Translations under genes and position numbers: made by a program | Notes under the pieces: model-generated | Seen by the model: the letters and a program-made list of their open reading frames with translations, nothing else | Told to the model about the DNA's origin: nothing | Databases searched by the model: none | Shown: piece after piece, positions 47,901 through 61,000 of the stretch | Numbering within the stretch: position 1 is the stretch's first letter | Layout of the letters: each line of letters begins with the position of its first letter | NCBI GenBank assembly: GCA_033239525.1 | Contig: BSYO01000022.1 | Span: 11,542,923 to 11,606,922 of the forward strand | Source of the DNA: Nepenthes gracilis | Lineage: Eukaryota; Streptophyta; Magnoliopsida; Caryophyllales; Nepenthaceae | Reading direction: 5' to 3' | DNA length: 64,000 bases

Positions 47901-50039
47901 AAAACAGCAATAAAAAAAAATGCAAATGTTCGATAATAGCAGGTATAAGGGCCAACTATCCTGCATTTCCAGGATATAGTAATAGATGTAAATATCACCC
48001 GATATGTATCGGTGCCAGAACACCGGATATCAACATTTCACAATACCGCAACAACATGGGGATATGTTGCCGTATCGATAATATATAGACCGATATAACC
48101 TTGTTAGCTTATATTTTTAGAATTTTTTTTTCAATATATCCTAAAACGAAATGTATGTCTGATATGTTTGATATCTATATGGTCACAACTGATACCAATA
48201 CTGATGCGAGATACAAATTCATAAGTGTAAATAAGCAATAAATCCCCCAAAAGGAACTTCGACAGGAAGGATCTGTCCAGAGAACATGCACAGAAGTGTC
48301 AACTAATTGTTCTTATCTGCTGCTTTCAGCTTACATCAGTATCTATCAACCTTTATGCCACATTTTTTACCAAGTAAAGTTGAAATGGTGCCATAATGGA
48401 CCTTTAATAGAGTGATTTCAATGTCATTTTAATGGCCTGCGATAGTTGGGCTTAGCTTAGCCAAAACGTATAAATTAGAAGGGGTATTTTGTGGATAATT
48501 TTGTCAAACATTTGACCACCAAGAGAGAAAGTTACGCTTCAGGAATGCATGAACAAGTCAGCGTGATACTGATTTCAGAAGAGCAAGACATGCCAAAATT
48601 TATTTAATTTTTGCCAAGTATGACTTTATATTTACAATATCTCACTCTACCACAAAATTTGGTGAAAAATCACCAAATGGCACATGTAGATATGACCAAT
48701 ACTCTCAGGCAAGAACGTCCATATGACCAAGTACAATAATATTGAAATCTTAAGTTTCATTTGAGTAGGATCAATCCGACAAAAAAAGTGCAATCAAATC
48801 AGACAGCTTCTCTACCCATCCTAATTCATGGTGATTTGGATAGAACAGTTGGTTAAAAAGGTAGTGCAACAATAGCAGCAGGGATTTCTCAATTACCATG
48901 TAAAAAATAAAAAAGCTACTCTCTACTGTTAGAGGTTACAAAATCTCCAAGTTAATTCATCTTCAGAACAAGAGATACAAGAAGGTGTTTAAGGCTTTGA
49001 CTACTTATAGTCTCTGAGACTTCAATTCTTAAATCGTTCCTCACATCAAACTACTGGAAACTGCAAAACTTCACCCGTATTCCGTCAATGATGAATGCTT
49101 GCTAATGACATGAAGGAGATTCTACCTAACATGGTTAAATTTCACTCATTTTACAGGATATAGATTTGACTCTGTTCACTTGAGCTTAAAATTTCGTACT
49201 TCAAGTTTCAGCACCTTCGAAAATTTCAGTTAAGTTATCTTTCGGCGGTAAGGCTTCTGAAGAAAAGAAAACGTCTTTAGCACCACTTTAAATGTCAGTA
49301 TTAGAATTTCAGCACGAAAGAAGACAGCATGCCTGCAGAAGCAGTCATCAACATTAATACTGATTATAGAGAGAGATGAGCGGGGTGATTCGACACTCAA
49401 CCACTACGGAAATATTTTTCAGCTTCAATTACTGAAACACAGATTCTAACTATGGATGAATTAGACTGATTACAGCCTCTGAGTTTTCGATCATCGTGTT
49501 GTCGAATGCCGCAAATTGGAAGAGAGGGAAAGATCGATCATTACCTCGTAAGTTTGACGGAAAACAGGCAAGTAGTTCAAATCCTCCGACTCACCCCAAG
49601 CCCTTATCATCTCCATAACCCTAACTCTACTCTCTCTCTCCTCCTGCGGATTCTCAATCACCTTCACCATCTCCTCCAGCACCTTCTCCGACGCTATCTC
49701 CGATAGGACCTTCTCGCAATTCATGGCGCACCCTTCCAACAGCTCCAAGCTCAGCTTCTGGCTCGTTACGTCACCGCTGCCGATCTTCTTCTTTATGGCC
49801 CTCACAATCTCGGTTCCACTCAACTCCTCGCTGTTGATCAGCGCGCAGATGCGCAGGTTCAAACCCCAGTCAGGCGATTCTAGATTCGAAGCGGTGGCTT
49901 GATCAACGATTTTGAGCTCCGGCGTCGGGGTTTGGAGAAGATCCTTCATTTCTTTCACTTTGAGGCTTACAAGTCGACCCATTTGGGCGCCACCGGATTT
50001 TAGGCGCTCGCCGATTGAGGCTAGTTTCGATTTCTCCAT
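44942..50039 (-). CDS. TOL2: TOM1-LIKE protein, TOL2 type (VHS and GAT domains)
   Basis: TOL proteins bind ubiquitylated membrane cargo and pass it to the ESCRT machinery at endosomes. Three exons join in phase 0: 50039-49545, 46735-46457 and 45283-44942, giving 371 aa. Exon 1 encodes the VHS domain (about residues 30-165: DWGLNLRICALINSEEL, LELLEGCAMNCEKVLSEIAS, RAWGESEDLNYLPVFRQTYE). Exons 2 and 3 encode the GAT domain (about 210-310: LSMEEKKEFLEITRTSVEVL, LEKCKDSQPLLQRIVESTTD, LFEALNLHDELHRVISKFEE). The tail is polar and ends PSSNK. The start MEKSKLASIGERLKSGGAQM resembles Arabidopsis TOL2 (At1g06210) more than TOL1. Intron 1 is 2.8 kb and carries a repeat copy. The gene is divergent from the S26-like gene. 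No lesion is seen. Confidence 0.95.
47985..48225 (-). repeat. GATAT-rich dispersed repeat, copy 3 (TOL2 intron 1)
   Basis: On the minus strand it reads GCATCAGTATTGGTATCAGT then GTGACCATATAGATATCAAA, and on the plus strand GGGGATATGTTGCCGTATCG, matching the word order of the other copies in reverse. It overlaps a spurious ORF at 47564-48088. Confidence 0.65.
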
Positions 50040-50402
50040 TATACGACGATTGAGATATCCGGACTACGATCGATGAACTTCGAATTTGTGTTCAACGCAG
50101 CAGGAGAACAGAGACTGCTGAGTGATAACCAGCAGAGTCGATGCGTTGATGGTTCAGTTTAACACTGATCAATTTTGTTCACATTTAAAAATAATTGGTA
50201 AATAAATTATATGAATTAATTTGGATTTTTATTAATTTTTTTTAAAAAAGAAAAGCATATCATTTAATATGCAATTATACAATTTATAATATTAAATTTA
50301 TTAATTTAAAAATATTTATTTAATTTTATATATTATATATAAATTTAAAATAGTGAAAATTAATATTGATATAATAATGATATATCAAATATGTTATAAA
50401 AT

Positions 50403-50434
50403 TAATATAATAAATATAGCAAAAATAAATAATA
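50403..50434 (+). repeat. 32-bp direct repeat, left copy
   Basis: It is identical to 51210-51241. The core contains AAATATAGCAAAAATAAAT. Similarity continues beyond it (AATAATATTAT in both flanks). Confidence 0.95.
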
Positions 50435-50475
50435 ATAAAAACTTAAATGGGAGAAAATAATATTATGTTTTGGGA

Positions 50476-51209
50476 ATATCTTTCCTTTTTCTTTCCTTAA
50501 TCTCTCTTCTTTGAAGAGCTTTCTCGTTTGGAAGCTCCTGAACTCTTCCTTCTTCTCCTTAGTTCTTCTGGAAAAGAGGAGGAAAAAAGGTCCAAAGGTC
50601 TTGAGGCAAGAGCCTCTGTTGGGTATTTATAGGAAAAATTATGTCGTTGGGGAGAAGACACGTAAATTTCACTGTCCCATGGTCGCGTCTAAAGCCTAAG
50701 GGAGCCCATTTGTCTATGTCGGGAATGATAAAAGATATTAAAATTTGGTAGGCGTCTTTCTGTGGATGCGGCGTCTTATTTTGCGGGGTTCCTTGAAAAT
50801 CGGCAAAATTGCCTAGTTGGCGCTCTCGACCGTGTATGATATAATCCTTGTCCTTGTGTGATGCGCCTTGTCTCTTCGAAAGTTTGCGGACTCGTTGGAG
50901 AAGGCAACTCTCGGATATTAACTGTCTTTTGGAAACTTTTTGGTTTATTGGAGGGTCCTCTTCGGACTAATCCGAAACCTAATGGAACATCCGGTTTCTC
51001 GGAGCTTCTTCCTGTCGCCCGTGCGCGGATGTCGTCATTATTTTGCGGCGTCCTCGAGTCCCTATTGGTCAAGAGGACCTCTCTGAGCTTTGCCTTAGCT
51101 TTGGCTTTGGGGACACTAGCCCGTGTTTCGGGAGACTCTTGGGCCTCAGTTATAACAGTGCTGTGGACACATTTTTGGACATGTGCCATTCCATTTATGC
51201 CGATAAAAA
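50476..51209 (-). repeat. Insert with LTR-promoter character
   Basis: On the minus strand, CTATAAATACCCAAC (about 50617-50631) looks like an LTR TATA box. It is followed by an AG-rich leader and preceded by G+C-richer text. The minus-strand left end begins near TGGCACATGTCC (about 51188). The 137-codon minus-strand ORF inside has no recognisable family. The insert is bounded by the 32-bp direct repeats. It may be a solo LTR from a family I do not recognise. Confidence 0.5.
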
Positions 51210-51241
51210 TAATATAATAAATATAGCAAAAATAAATAATA
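51210..51241 (+). repeat. 32-bp direct repeat, right copy
   Basis: It is identical to 50403-50434. Confidence 0.95.
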
Positions 51242-52036
51242 AAAAAATTTAAAAATAATATTATAAGTAAAAATTAATCACCCAGCAAGAATATTCTAGT
51301 ATTGAATTTAAATTTAGTCTATAATATTTTTTAATTTTCTATATTACATGATTTTTAATTATAAAAATTATATTCAGCTAAATCAAATATATATTATTTA
51401 GAAAATAAGTGTTACACTATATAAGTTCTTTAAACTTTTCAATATCATCTAAAATTGTTCTAATATTATGAAAATTCACTTAAAATGCAATTAATTTTAA
51501 CAACAAATAAAAACTTATTTTTTGTGATATAAAAACTAAAATTAAAATAAATTATTTAAAAACTCCTAAATATTTAATCTTTATTACTTTTAAAATAATT
51601 ATAATTATTAAAATAATAAGAAAATATTTTATTTATAAGAATTATAAAATGAGTAGGAATTTGGTCATCAAGTCACCCTTCAAATTTTATGAGAAGCATT
51701 ATAATGTAATTTTTAATTATTAAATTATTTATGATTTAATAATTGATATTTAGTACATTTAAATAATATATTATATAAATAATTTTTTTTATTTTTTATA
51801 AAATATTTAAATATTATTATAATGAAAAATCATATATTTTTAAAATTATTTTTGTATTAAATTTTATGCATTAAATTTTAATCTAATAGATTCATGTAGT
51901 CGCAGCGCTACGACTCCCGGGTTCTCTGAAGGGTTCGCGCAAACGAGTGGATCGACGGCATCGCGGAGTTTTCACCATTTCAGGAGGAAAGAAAGACGGG
52001 GGCAGGGAAGGAGAGAGAAAATAAGACAAGCTAGCA

Positions 52037-55000
52037 ATGGCTTCTCTGTCTACTTGGTTCCGATATATTGTGCACAAGCTCGAGTATTCCGTATCCCTTA
52101 GCTGGAAGGTTTGCTCTCTACACGATTACCATTTTTAGGCTCTCTTTTCTCTCTCTCTCTCTCTCTCTCAATCCCTACTTATTTTACTCTCTTTTTGCTG
52201 TTTAATGTTGATATGTTTTGCAATATTCAATCTTTTATCAAAAATACCGTCGATTTCTGATTAGATTCGTTGAAACAGTTCGCAATTATCACATTGTCTG
52301 CTGTTTATTATTAGGTATTGATTAATTTCTGAGAAATGTGCCTATTTGGATTTGAACGAAGAAGTTTTTCTTTTGCGATAGTTGTAATTTGTCTTTCGAA
52401 ACTCGCTACAACTTATCGATGCTGACGAGGAATTTGGTTTCTCAAATTCTACTCTGCTGATTGTCTTCCCAAAGGATTATTGGTTTCTTTTAAGCTGATA
52501 TCGTTTTTTGAAGTTCCTACCCTTTTTATTTCGTTATTAAATTAGTATGTTAGATATGTATTATATGGTTGGCTATGTTGAAGCATCTGAAGTTACTTTC
52601 AACTCTTATTTTCATGCAGTTCACGAGAAAAAGAATGAACAAACGAGGTGAAATTAGCCGGAGACGTTTCTTCAGATGCATTTTGGAAGTTATAATTTTA
52701 GTGTATGCCATAAATAGACAATTAAGAATTGAAGAAGTTGCTTATCAAGGCTTCGTGTTTTGTCTGAACTTCTTACTAATTTTTATCATGTGTAATGTGA
52801 ATGGCAATCATAAAATCAGAAGAGTTGCAGCTATGTTTTTATGCTTGCCAATTGACCTAATTTGGATATATCTATCAGGATGTTGACTTCAAGGGGACAT
52901 AAAAACTGCCTCTTCTAAAGTTTCACATCAAATGGACCTGATAGTTGATAAGTCATTTATTTGGAAAAGCAAATATATATCTGGATATTAGTTTTGTGGG
53001 GATGAATTATGTTCAAGGCGAGCTCAAAAACATGAACTTACCTTAGCAACATGTCCTTGAGCTCTGAGGTAGAAACTGCAACATTCATCCAAATTTTAGT
53101 GGTTAAGGTTCCTTTTGGGATGCATCTACTCGTTTTAAGCATCAATCTTCATGCTTAACACGACATTGAATATGATCAGAAGTCTTCAAAATTGAGTCAG
53201 CTTGTAGTAAGAATTCTGTTTTGGACAGGTGTCACATTTTTGTTGATTTTGCAATGGCTGTTTGGAGGATAATTATGAGGTTGTTAATGGTGAAGTCTAA
53301 AGGAGGCATCAGGCATGCAGGTTTTATATAACTGAGTTGTTTGGATCTTGTTCAGGGAGAAAATTGGGATTCAATCTCATGTTTGGATGTTGATTGGGTA
53401 GCAGTTTTGTGAACCTTAGAAGAAAGTCGAACTTTGTTCTTCACTGATCAATCGCTTTTAATTATTTTTTGTGGTCTTACTTGCCAGGCAAGAGTATGAG
53501 GCCTTGAATTTGTTTGAGGAGAGAGAGAGAGAGAGAGAGAAAAGAGCATATGAGAAGACAAAAATTTACAATAGTGACATGCTGAGTGCAAGGATCTTAA
53601 GAGTGGAAAGAAAGTAGTGAATCAAAGAGACTTGAATGGAATATAAACTTACAGAAAGATTCTCGTATGAACTTAGAAATTACATATAAAAGATAAGATA
53701 ATGGAAAACCGTTTAAGATATTGCTTAAGCTGAGGTTAGATGTAATAGGAGTGAAGATTTAGGCCTTAAAAAACTTGAATAGATAAAGTTATTGTTGTTT
53801 TTTTTTGGAGGATGTTACTATATACTAATTAGAATGTCATAAAAGGATTCATGTAGTTGGCTCTACATAGTGGGACAGATGGCTTAGTTGTTGTTGCTGC
53901 TGCATTTTTTTGGCTTTTCTGTTTGTTGTATTTGAATTTTGCATTGTGGGTGGTTTTGGTACAATAAATATTTTTGGATAGAGCTACATTGATTTTGAGT
54001 GGGTACCATCCATTTAGTGTCATTTTGAATATAGGTCAATAAAAAAGTTCAAGGGGAGCCTTAGTGCAAGGAGAGTTGTTCCATTATATATTGAAAACCT
54101 TGGGTGCTAATCGGACATGTAACTTATTTTCAATTTGAGGTAAGGTTGCATACATGTGCTTTCTTCAGAGCCTGCAATGCAAAAGGCTACTGCAATTGCC
54201 CTATTTGTTATGAACTTTTTATCTTTTTTGTCCTGATACATCCCCTTTTATTTATTCTCTTGTTTAGCTTTTACTTTTCATAGCAGAATCCTGTATCTGG
54301 CTTAGTATATTTTCTTCACTTTGTATCTTTTCTGTGTTGCAGAACTATAAAGGGGGTCAGATTGGTGACAGAGAAGTAGGTCATGTGGTTTGGAAAAATT
54401 TATTTCAGGGGAAGTTGACATACTTACATTGGAATAAAGGAGAAGAAATGGCTCCTACAATAGGAAGTCAGGGGGGAACACTTCTAGTTCGGAAAATACC
54501 GGCTGCAGATCCAGCGTAATTCTATATCACCGTTTAATTTGTTCTCTAATAGTTTGCATAAGGCATGACACTGTACTTGTTCTCATGAGTTAGTCGTTAT
54601 TGCTCAATTCACATTCATTCCTATCATGAATAGCCACATTGTCTTGTTCATGCAACAGAACAGAAACCATTTTTGTTGGGTTTATGAGGCAGGATAATGG
54701 GTTTTGAAAGTGATCGATATACCAATGGATGGTGATAATAAAACCTGATTTGCTCCTTTCAAATTTTCTGGAACTTGCTTGATGATTAGGGGTGGATCTA
54801 CGGCTTGTCAATTGGGGTCAGTTGACCCAATTGTAATGAAATTATTAATTATCCTACTAAATTTTAATGACCCACTAAATATATTTATTGATAATGTGAC
54901 CCATTTATTTCCCGAAAATTAGTAGATTTTTTGCTATCGTTTTACCAAAAATTGTACCATAATTGTTTCATATTAAAGTTTTTTGAAAAAAAAAATAGTG

Positions 55001-58000
55001 AAACCATAGAAGTGTTGATTTTTCACTATAATTTTTATTAAATTACTTTGTCTATTGATCTCTCTTGAATAAAATCCTAGGCCTGCCCCCGTTGAATATG
55101 AAGCAAAATTCCTTAGGTCACTTCCTTTTCTTGCGAGGTTTCATTAGACAACCTAGTAGGAATAGATGTCATGTGTTGCCTTTTCTTTGAACATTTGTCA
55201 GTGCTGGCTCTTCTTTATTGTGATCTGTATAAACTTGCCATTTTCAAATTTATAATTAGTTGCTCGGTGCATTATATTAAATCTTGATGCCATTGCCCCA
55301 TATCTCATATGCCTTCCATTACATTTGTCTTTACTTCTTTTCATTAAAATGAAATCTTTCTGTTTTCTTCCATTCTGCAACTCGGCAAGAAGATTGATGA
55401 TTGATCTTCTGCTTATGGCTTCCCATGTTTTATTAAGTTATTGCTTGTTTGTGCATGCGTGTGATTTTCTCTTCATTGCTTCCAGGAGATTTTCCCCTTG
55501 TGATTCCCACTAGTTTTCCCCACTTGGAAAATCAACTTATAAGTAGGAATAGGTAGCCATAGCAATATATATTGAATTTTTATGGCCCTCATAATTAATG
55601 TAGTTGACCTCGGGTCTCCCTAGCAAGATATCTCATGTTTGCAGGTTACATACATGTCAATCAACCACAAATGCTGACTCCTCTATAAGTGATAGTTTCA
55701 TCTTGTCAAGGACAATATCCAAGCATGTGCTCTTCACCAGATTGTTGAAATTGAACTCCAAGATACGAACCATTTTCTAGAAATCAAGTAACTTCTGCTC
55801 CAGGGTCATTGATTGCATAGACCTTTTCTATGATGAGTAATAACACCTATGTGGCAGAATAGCGTATTAAATTGAGGGGTCAGCCTTGGTTTAGATCATA
55901 GATGAAAATTATTAGTATCAATATTTATATCAGACATTATGGATACAAGAACTTTTCTTTTTTTCTTGTGAATGCTTCAAAAGTGATTTATGTACTAAAA
56001 TTTGTTCTTTTATCATTTATTTACCTATTTGAAAAGTTTTAAGCAATTTTATTATAATTAGTCTTGATATCCTTTTAAGTCATATAAAAATATCTCAAAC
56101 TTTTTGATTAGTACATATTTTATATTTATGCAAAATATGTGGATTCAAGGTTCTTAAAAAATATGTTGACTTAAGCTTCTAAAAGTGAAGACAAGCAAAA
56201 AGGAAAAACGAAAAAAAATATGGTTGATACTTGGAATATCAAATGATATATCATAATATATTTAGTGACATTGGAAAATTTTTCTAATATCAGGGCCTTT
56301 GGATACTAATATATATTGGTCCATATTTCAATATTGACCAATATATTCATCTAGGGTTTAGACACTATTTGCTCCCTTTGTCAAGTCATAGCACATACGC
56401 ATGAATATTGTCATCTTGCTCATCATCTTCCCTTTTGGTTAGGATTTTACCTGAAGCTGCGTAGATTGTTTCATCAAACTGAGTCATCACTACTGCCCTT
56501 GCCTTTCATTTCAGTCATCACAGCCAAACATTTAGGGCATAATTCCTGCAAGAATGAATTCATAATGCTTACATGGATATCAGTTTGTTTCCTAACATTC
56601 ATAACACTCAGCTGAGTAGTCAAACATCTAGTGTGAGACTTGGTGTCTGGGATCCCATATTGCCTATAAAAGAAGGGAACATGTGCCATATATTAAGGAT
56701 TCGACATCTTTATGATAATATACATTTTTTTGGAAAAGCCCCCAAAAAAAAAAAAAAAAAAAAAATTATGCAGATACTGGTCCATATTTGCAGCTCAAAG
56801 CAAACATTATGTTATTATGTGGACTTGTACTGGTACATCTAGTGGTGGCTATTTCATAGTTGCGGCTAGTGGGTGGTCTTTGGAGAAGCATGTTGGCTGG
56901 ATGTGTGTGCTTGAAGAAGTTATATTGGAGTTGGTTCTGTTTGAAGGTAGCTTTTTAGAGAACAGGGTCTGTCAAAATCCCAACTATTGTTGGGCAGGAG
57001 AAGTAGCAATAGTCTTGTGGTGGTAGTTGAGTTGGGTCTAAATTAGAGTTGTCAACGGCATTCAGGGCGCTTGCCTAGGTGCCCGTGTGAGGGGAGGAGA
57101 GGTATGGGCGCCTGGCCCATGTCTAGGCAACGTGAGCGCTTATGACAAAATACCAGGCACTTTGGTGCCCCTTAAAAAAAAAAAAACAATTTTTTTTAGT
57201 TTTCTTGAAATATTTTTAGCCTTTTAAAAGATTAAATTTCATAAAGAAATATATTTGCCCTTTCATCACCACAATCTGCACAACGTAACCCTTCTCTCTC
57301 ATTCTCTTAGTTGTTTCATTGGCAACTCACAAAATCACCATATTTATCATTTTTGTTGTTGGTTAAAGTCGTGAACAACAAATTTTGAATAAAGACAAAG
57401 GCATTGAGTTCTAGGGAGTAGGTGCAAAGCCTTTGAGTTTTAGAGTAATAAGAGTATAGGAGAAGAGGCCAATTCAAAGGAAATAGGGAAGGAGACTAAT
57501 GGCTATAAAACTTGTAATTGATTTGATAAGGATTCATTTGATGATAATAATATTGATGAAGATGGTGTGGTAGATTTTGATAATTATTAGAATTAGAGTA
57601 TCTTAAGATTATACATGCACTAGAAGATATGTATTTCATACTAGTTCTTTTGTTGATCGTATTTTGTGTGATGACGTAATTCTTATTTGATATATGGATA
57701 TTTATTATTACTTTTAATTATTTGAGCCTTGATTAATATTTTTCTACATGACTTGTAGACATATATTTATATTTCAAGTGCTTTGCTCCTCGGGCAATAT
57801 TAAATCTTAGCTCTTTAGCTCGCCTAGCTAACTGTGGGTTAGTCTGGCTGTTGGGTGCTGTGAAACTTGCATAGCTTAGATATTTGTTAAGGTTGGGGCT
57901 CAAACTGAAACAGTTCCTGTTAAGTGACAACGATGGAATTCTTACGAGCCAACCTAAGGCTTTGATACCAACTGATGCATAACTAAATTTTAATCCAAGC

Positions 58001-61000
58001 AAAACCTCAACAGTTCACTAGTCAACTTTAATTTACAGATTACATTAGTCCTGTTTTGTTGAATAAAGTGGTTTAGAAAACAGAAGAGATTAACTTAAAC
58101 TAGTAAAGTAGAACATGAATCCTAATTAAAAACTTCTATAACATTCCCAAAACAATCATAATAGAATAAATAAATGACTTGATGAAATACCTAATAAAAC
58201 TAAGTTATCATGGACTCAAACTTGGATTTAAATAATATCGATTTCGGTATCAGTTGTGACTATATTTGTATTCAATCGCATTAGGTGATACATGTCAGAT
58301 GTAAACTTGTTTGCAAATTTAAACCTGGAGCACATATCAGCCATTGTATTGGAAAATATAGGTATATCGGCCGATTATTGATATGTCACGATTTTGTCAC
58401 AGTATCGGCTAATATTTTATTCCATTGTCTTGACTATGGACTTGAATAGCGAAGGGGTGGATGCCTATATTTGCTATCATGGAGTGTAACATTGTAAACT
58501 AATGTGTCATAGAAATCTAGAAACAACTTTAACCTACTTCCGTTGTGTCTCAATCTAAGTTTTTATAGTCACAAAATCGTGTGACGCATGCTTTCTTATT
58601 GAGAGCCGGATGCAAGCCAAGTTGATCCCCGAGTACACTTAAGTATGAGGAACCCTAGATGCAATCACGAGAAAGCAATCTGTGTTGAGAATGGCGAACA
58701 CAAGTTGTTTGTTTAAAGTGTAGGAACATGAGCAAGCAAGCAATAAAAATAGGCAGCTGTTGGAGGTGTACTATACTGACCTTGGCTAAGTCTCTTAACC
58801 ATAATTATGACTTTCTCGTGCATCTTCTTGTTATGCTTTGTTATATCTCTATTTTAGTTGCGTATGGTCCGTAATGGTGTATATAACCATGGCAGCCGTG
58901 TTTGCGTTGGAGATGTGGTGGTCTTGAAGTATCCTGAGAATCCAGAAAACTATTTGGTTAGAAGATTGGCCGCCATCGAAGGATATGAAATGGTGTCTAC
59001 TGATGAAAAGGACGAGCCCTTCATTCTTGAAAGGGATCAATGTTGGGTGTTATCCGACAATGAAGCTTTGAAGCCAAAGGTATCTCTAAGCCATGGACTT
59101 TTAATCTCCCAATATTTTGTGAAATATCCTGTTATATTTCCACGTTTCTAAAGTTGACAAATGATATTTATATCAACACTATGTTAATAGAATATTTTAT
59201 ACTACTATCTCCCCATATATCACTATTTACTGCAATATTTGATAAATATCATAGGATTTCACTCGATATTGGTGAGTACAATGGGCACCTAAAGCTATTA
59301 CGGTCCCGCTAAATTAGCTATAATGATGTCAAGATGATGAGTGGTAATAGATGTAACTATTGATTGTTACCATGTATTGGTATCGGGGTCCCTGATACCA
59401 ATATTTTCAATACCTTGACAATATATAATATGTTATTGTATTGATGATATTTCGACCAATATAATCAATATTTGGCCAATATTTCGGTCAATACAATGCA
59501 TATAGTTTATAATTTATAGAAAATATTATTTCTGATATATCCGGTATCAATATGTATTGTCTAACATGTCTAATACTAATATAATTGCATCTGATTGTGT
59601 TGCTGATATTGGAATCCATGGTGGTATCTCCCCGAGAGAGAAAATGAAAAATCAACACTAGCTGCAAGTTAGAGGTATTATGAATGGGGGATTAAAAGGG
59701 TGGGTGTCTAAAATGGTTCAGGCAGCAAGAATGTAGATTAGATCATTCACTTGTTGTTTGATAGTGATTAGAGGTAGTAAATGATTATACTTGTAGTTTA
59801 GGAGGATATTTCCCTAAATCAAAAGTTGAATCGAGGAGGATTCATATCGTTTGATCCTGCATGGCAGGATGTTCAAGACTTTGTTATTGTTCGGTTGTTT
59901 TTGTTATTATTGGTATGGTAAATCGAAACACATAGATAGATGGTCATGGGAATCAAGGGTAGCCTGGCCCCCACTTGCCCTTGCTCATCGCTTAAGTAAA
60001 ATTTGGTTTTTCTTGCCCCTTTTTGAAAGAAAATAATCATGTTATTAACCACATGGAATAGAGCAACTGGTAAGAGTAGTTTGGGGTATTATGGTTGCAT
60101 CCGTAGTTACGAGTTTGATTTCTATTGCTGTGTGTCTAAATTTGCTTCTTGCATGACCTTCACTGGTGAGGTCATATACTCAAACTTTGGTCCAAGGCTA
60201 TAAAGTGGGGACTCCTCTTTGCCTAAAAGGAAACACTGAACTTCTCTTAGGTTAGTATGCTGGTGTCCGACGCATGATAGAGTATTTGATTATTTGTCTA
60301 TTTTACTCTAAAATGTTTTAGACACGTTCTATTTTGTATTGTGTTTTTAATATATCGTAAATAAAAATTGGAGTCATTAGGTAATTTAGAAATGGTTAAA
60401 ACCTAAGCCTCCATTGTCCTCCTTTTTCTTTTATTATTTGAGGTGTAATATAGTACAATTCCTTTATATTTAGTTCATGGATGAAAATGTCAATATCATT
60501 ATTGGTCTTGACCGTGTCGATATTAGGACATTATGTGTTGGTGTTGAATTTATCGAAAAGAAATTATTTCTAAAAGTCAAGTTATTAGGATTATATCAGT
60601 CAGTATATGAACTATATAACGAGTATATCTATTGATATATTGCGATAGATCGCTGATACGGCAACATGCTATAATATTGTCGCGGCATCAAAAAAATCTA
60701 TATGGGTGATTCAATATTGATGCATATTGACAGATATTTGTTTTTATGATTGAGTCACCTATATATTTGTAAATATTTTAGATGATGAAATAAAAAATAT
60801 ATATTTTTTAGTAATTTTGTATAAAATAATATTAATAAATTATATTCTCGTTTATGTAAATGAATTATGCCTTTATTTTCCTTGGTGATGCCGATGACCA
60901 TCAAATGAGACATAGATCTCGTTTTAGTCCTTCCACCCAATATTTGAATAATTCCTTATTTTCTGTTCTTCTTGATGACAGGAAGCCAACGACAGCCGTA

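Larger units (their letters stand above)
50040..52036. other. Divergent intergenic region between TOL2 and the S26-like gene
   Basis: About 2 kb should contain both promoters. A G+C-richer insert at about 50476-51209 sits between two copies of an A+T-rich repeat, and the rest is A+T-rich. I could not fix either gene's TATA box. Confidence 0.5.

Noticed and set aside
47564..48088. 174-codon plus-strand open frame with many Cys residues
   Set aside because: It lies antisense in TOL2 intron 1 and its second half is dispersed repeat copy 3. There is no domain or splice support.
50776..51189. 137-codon minus-strand open frame
   Set aside because: It sits upstream of the TATA-like motif in the LTR-like insert and resembles no protein.
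57733..58002. 89-codon minus-strand open frame in intron 2 of the S26-like gene
   Set aside because: It spans a possible primer-site region and has no gag or other domain.
58858..58895. Use of the earlier acceptor at 58857 for exon 3 of the S26-like gene
   Set aside because: It adds 38 bases and shifts the frame. Only the acceptor at 58895 gives ADPARVCVGD.
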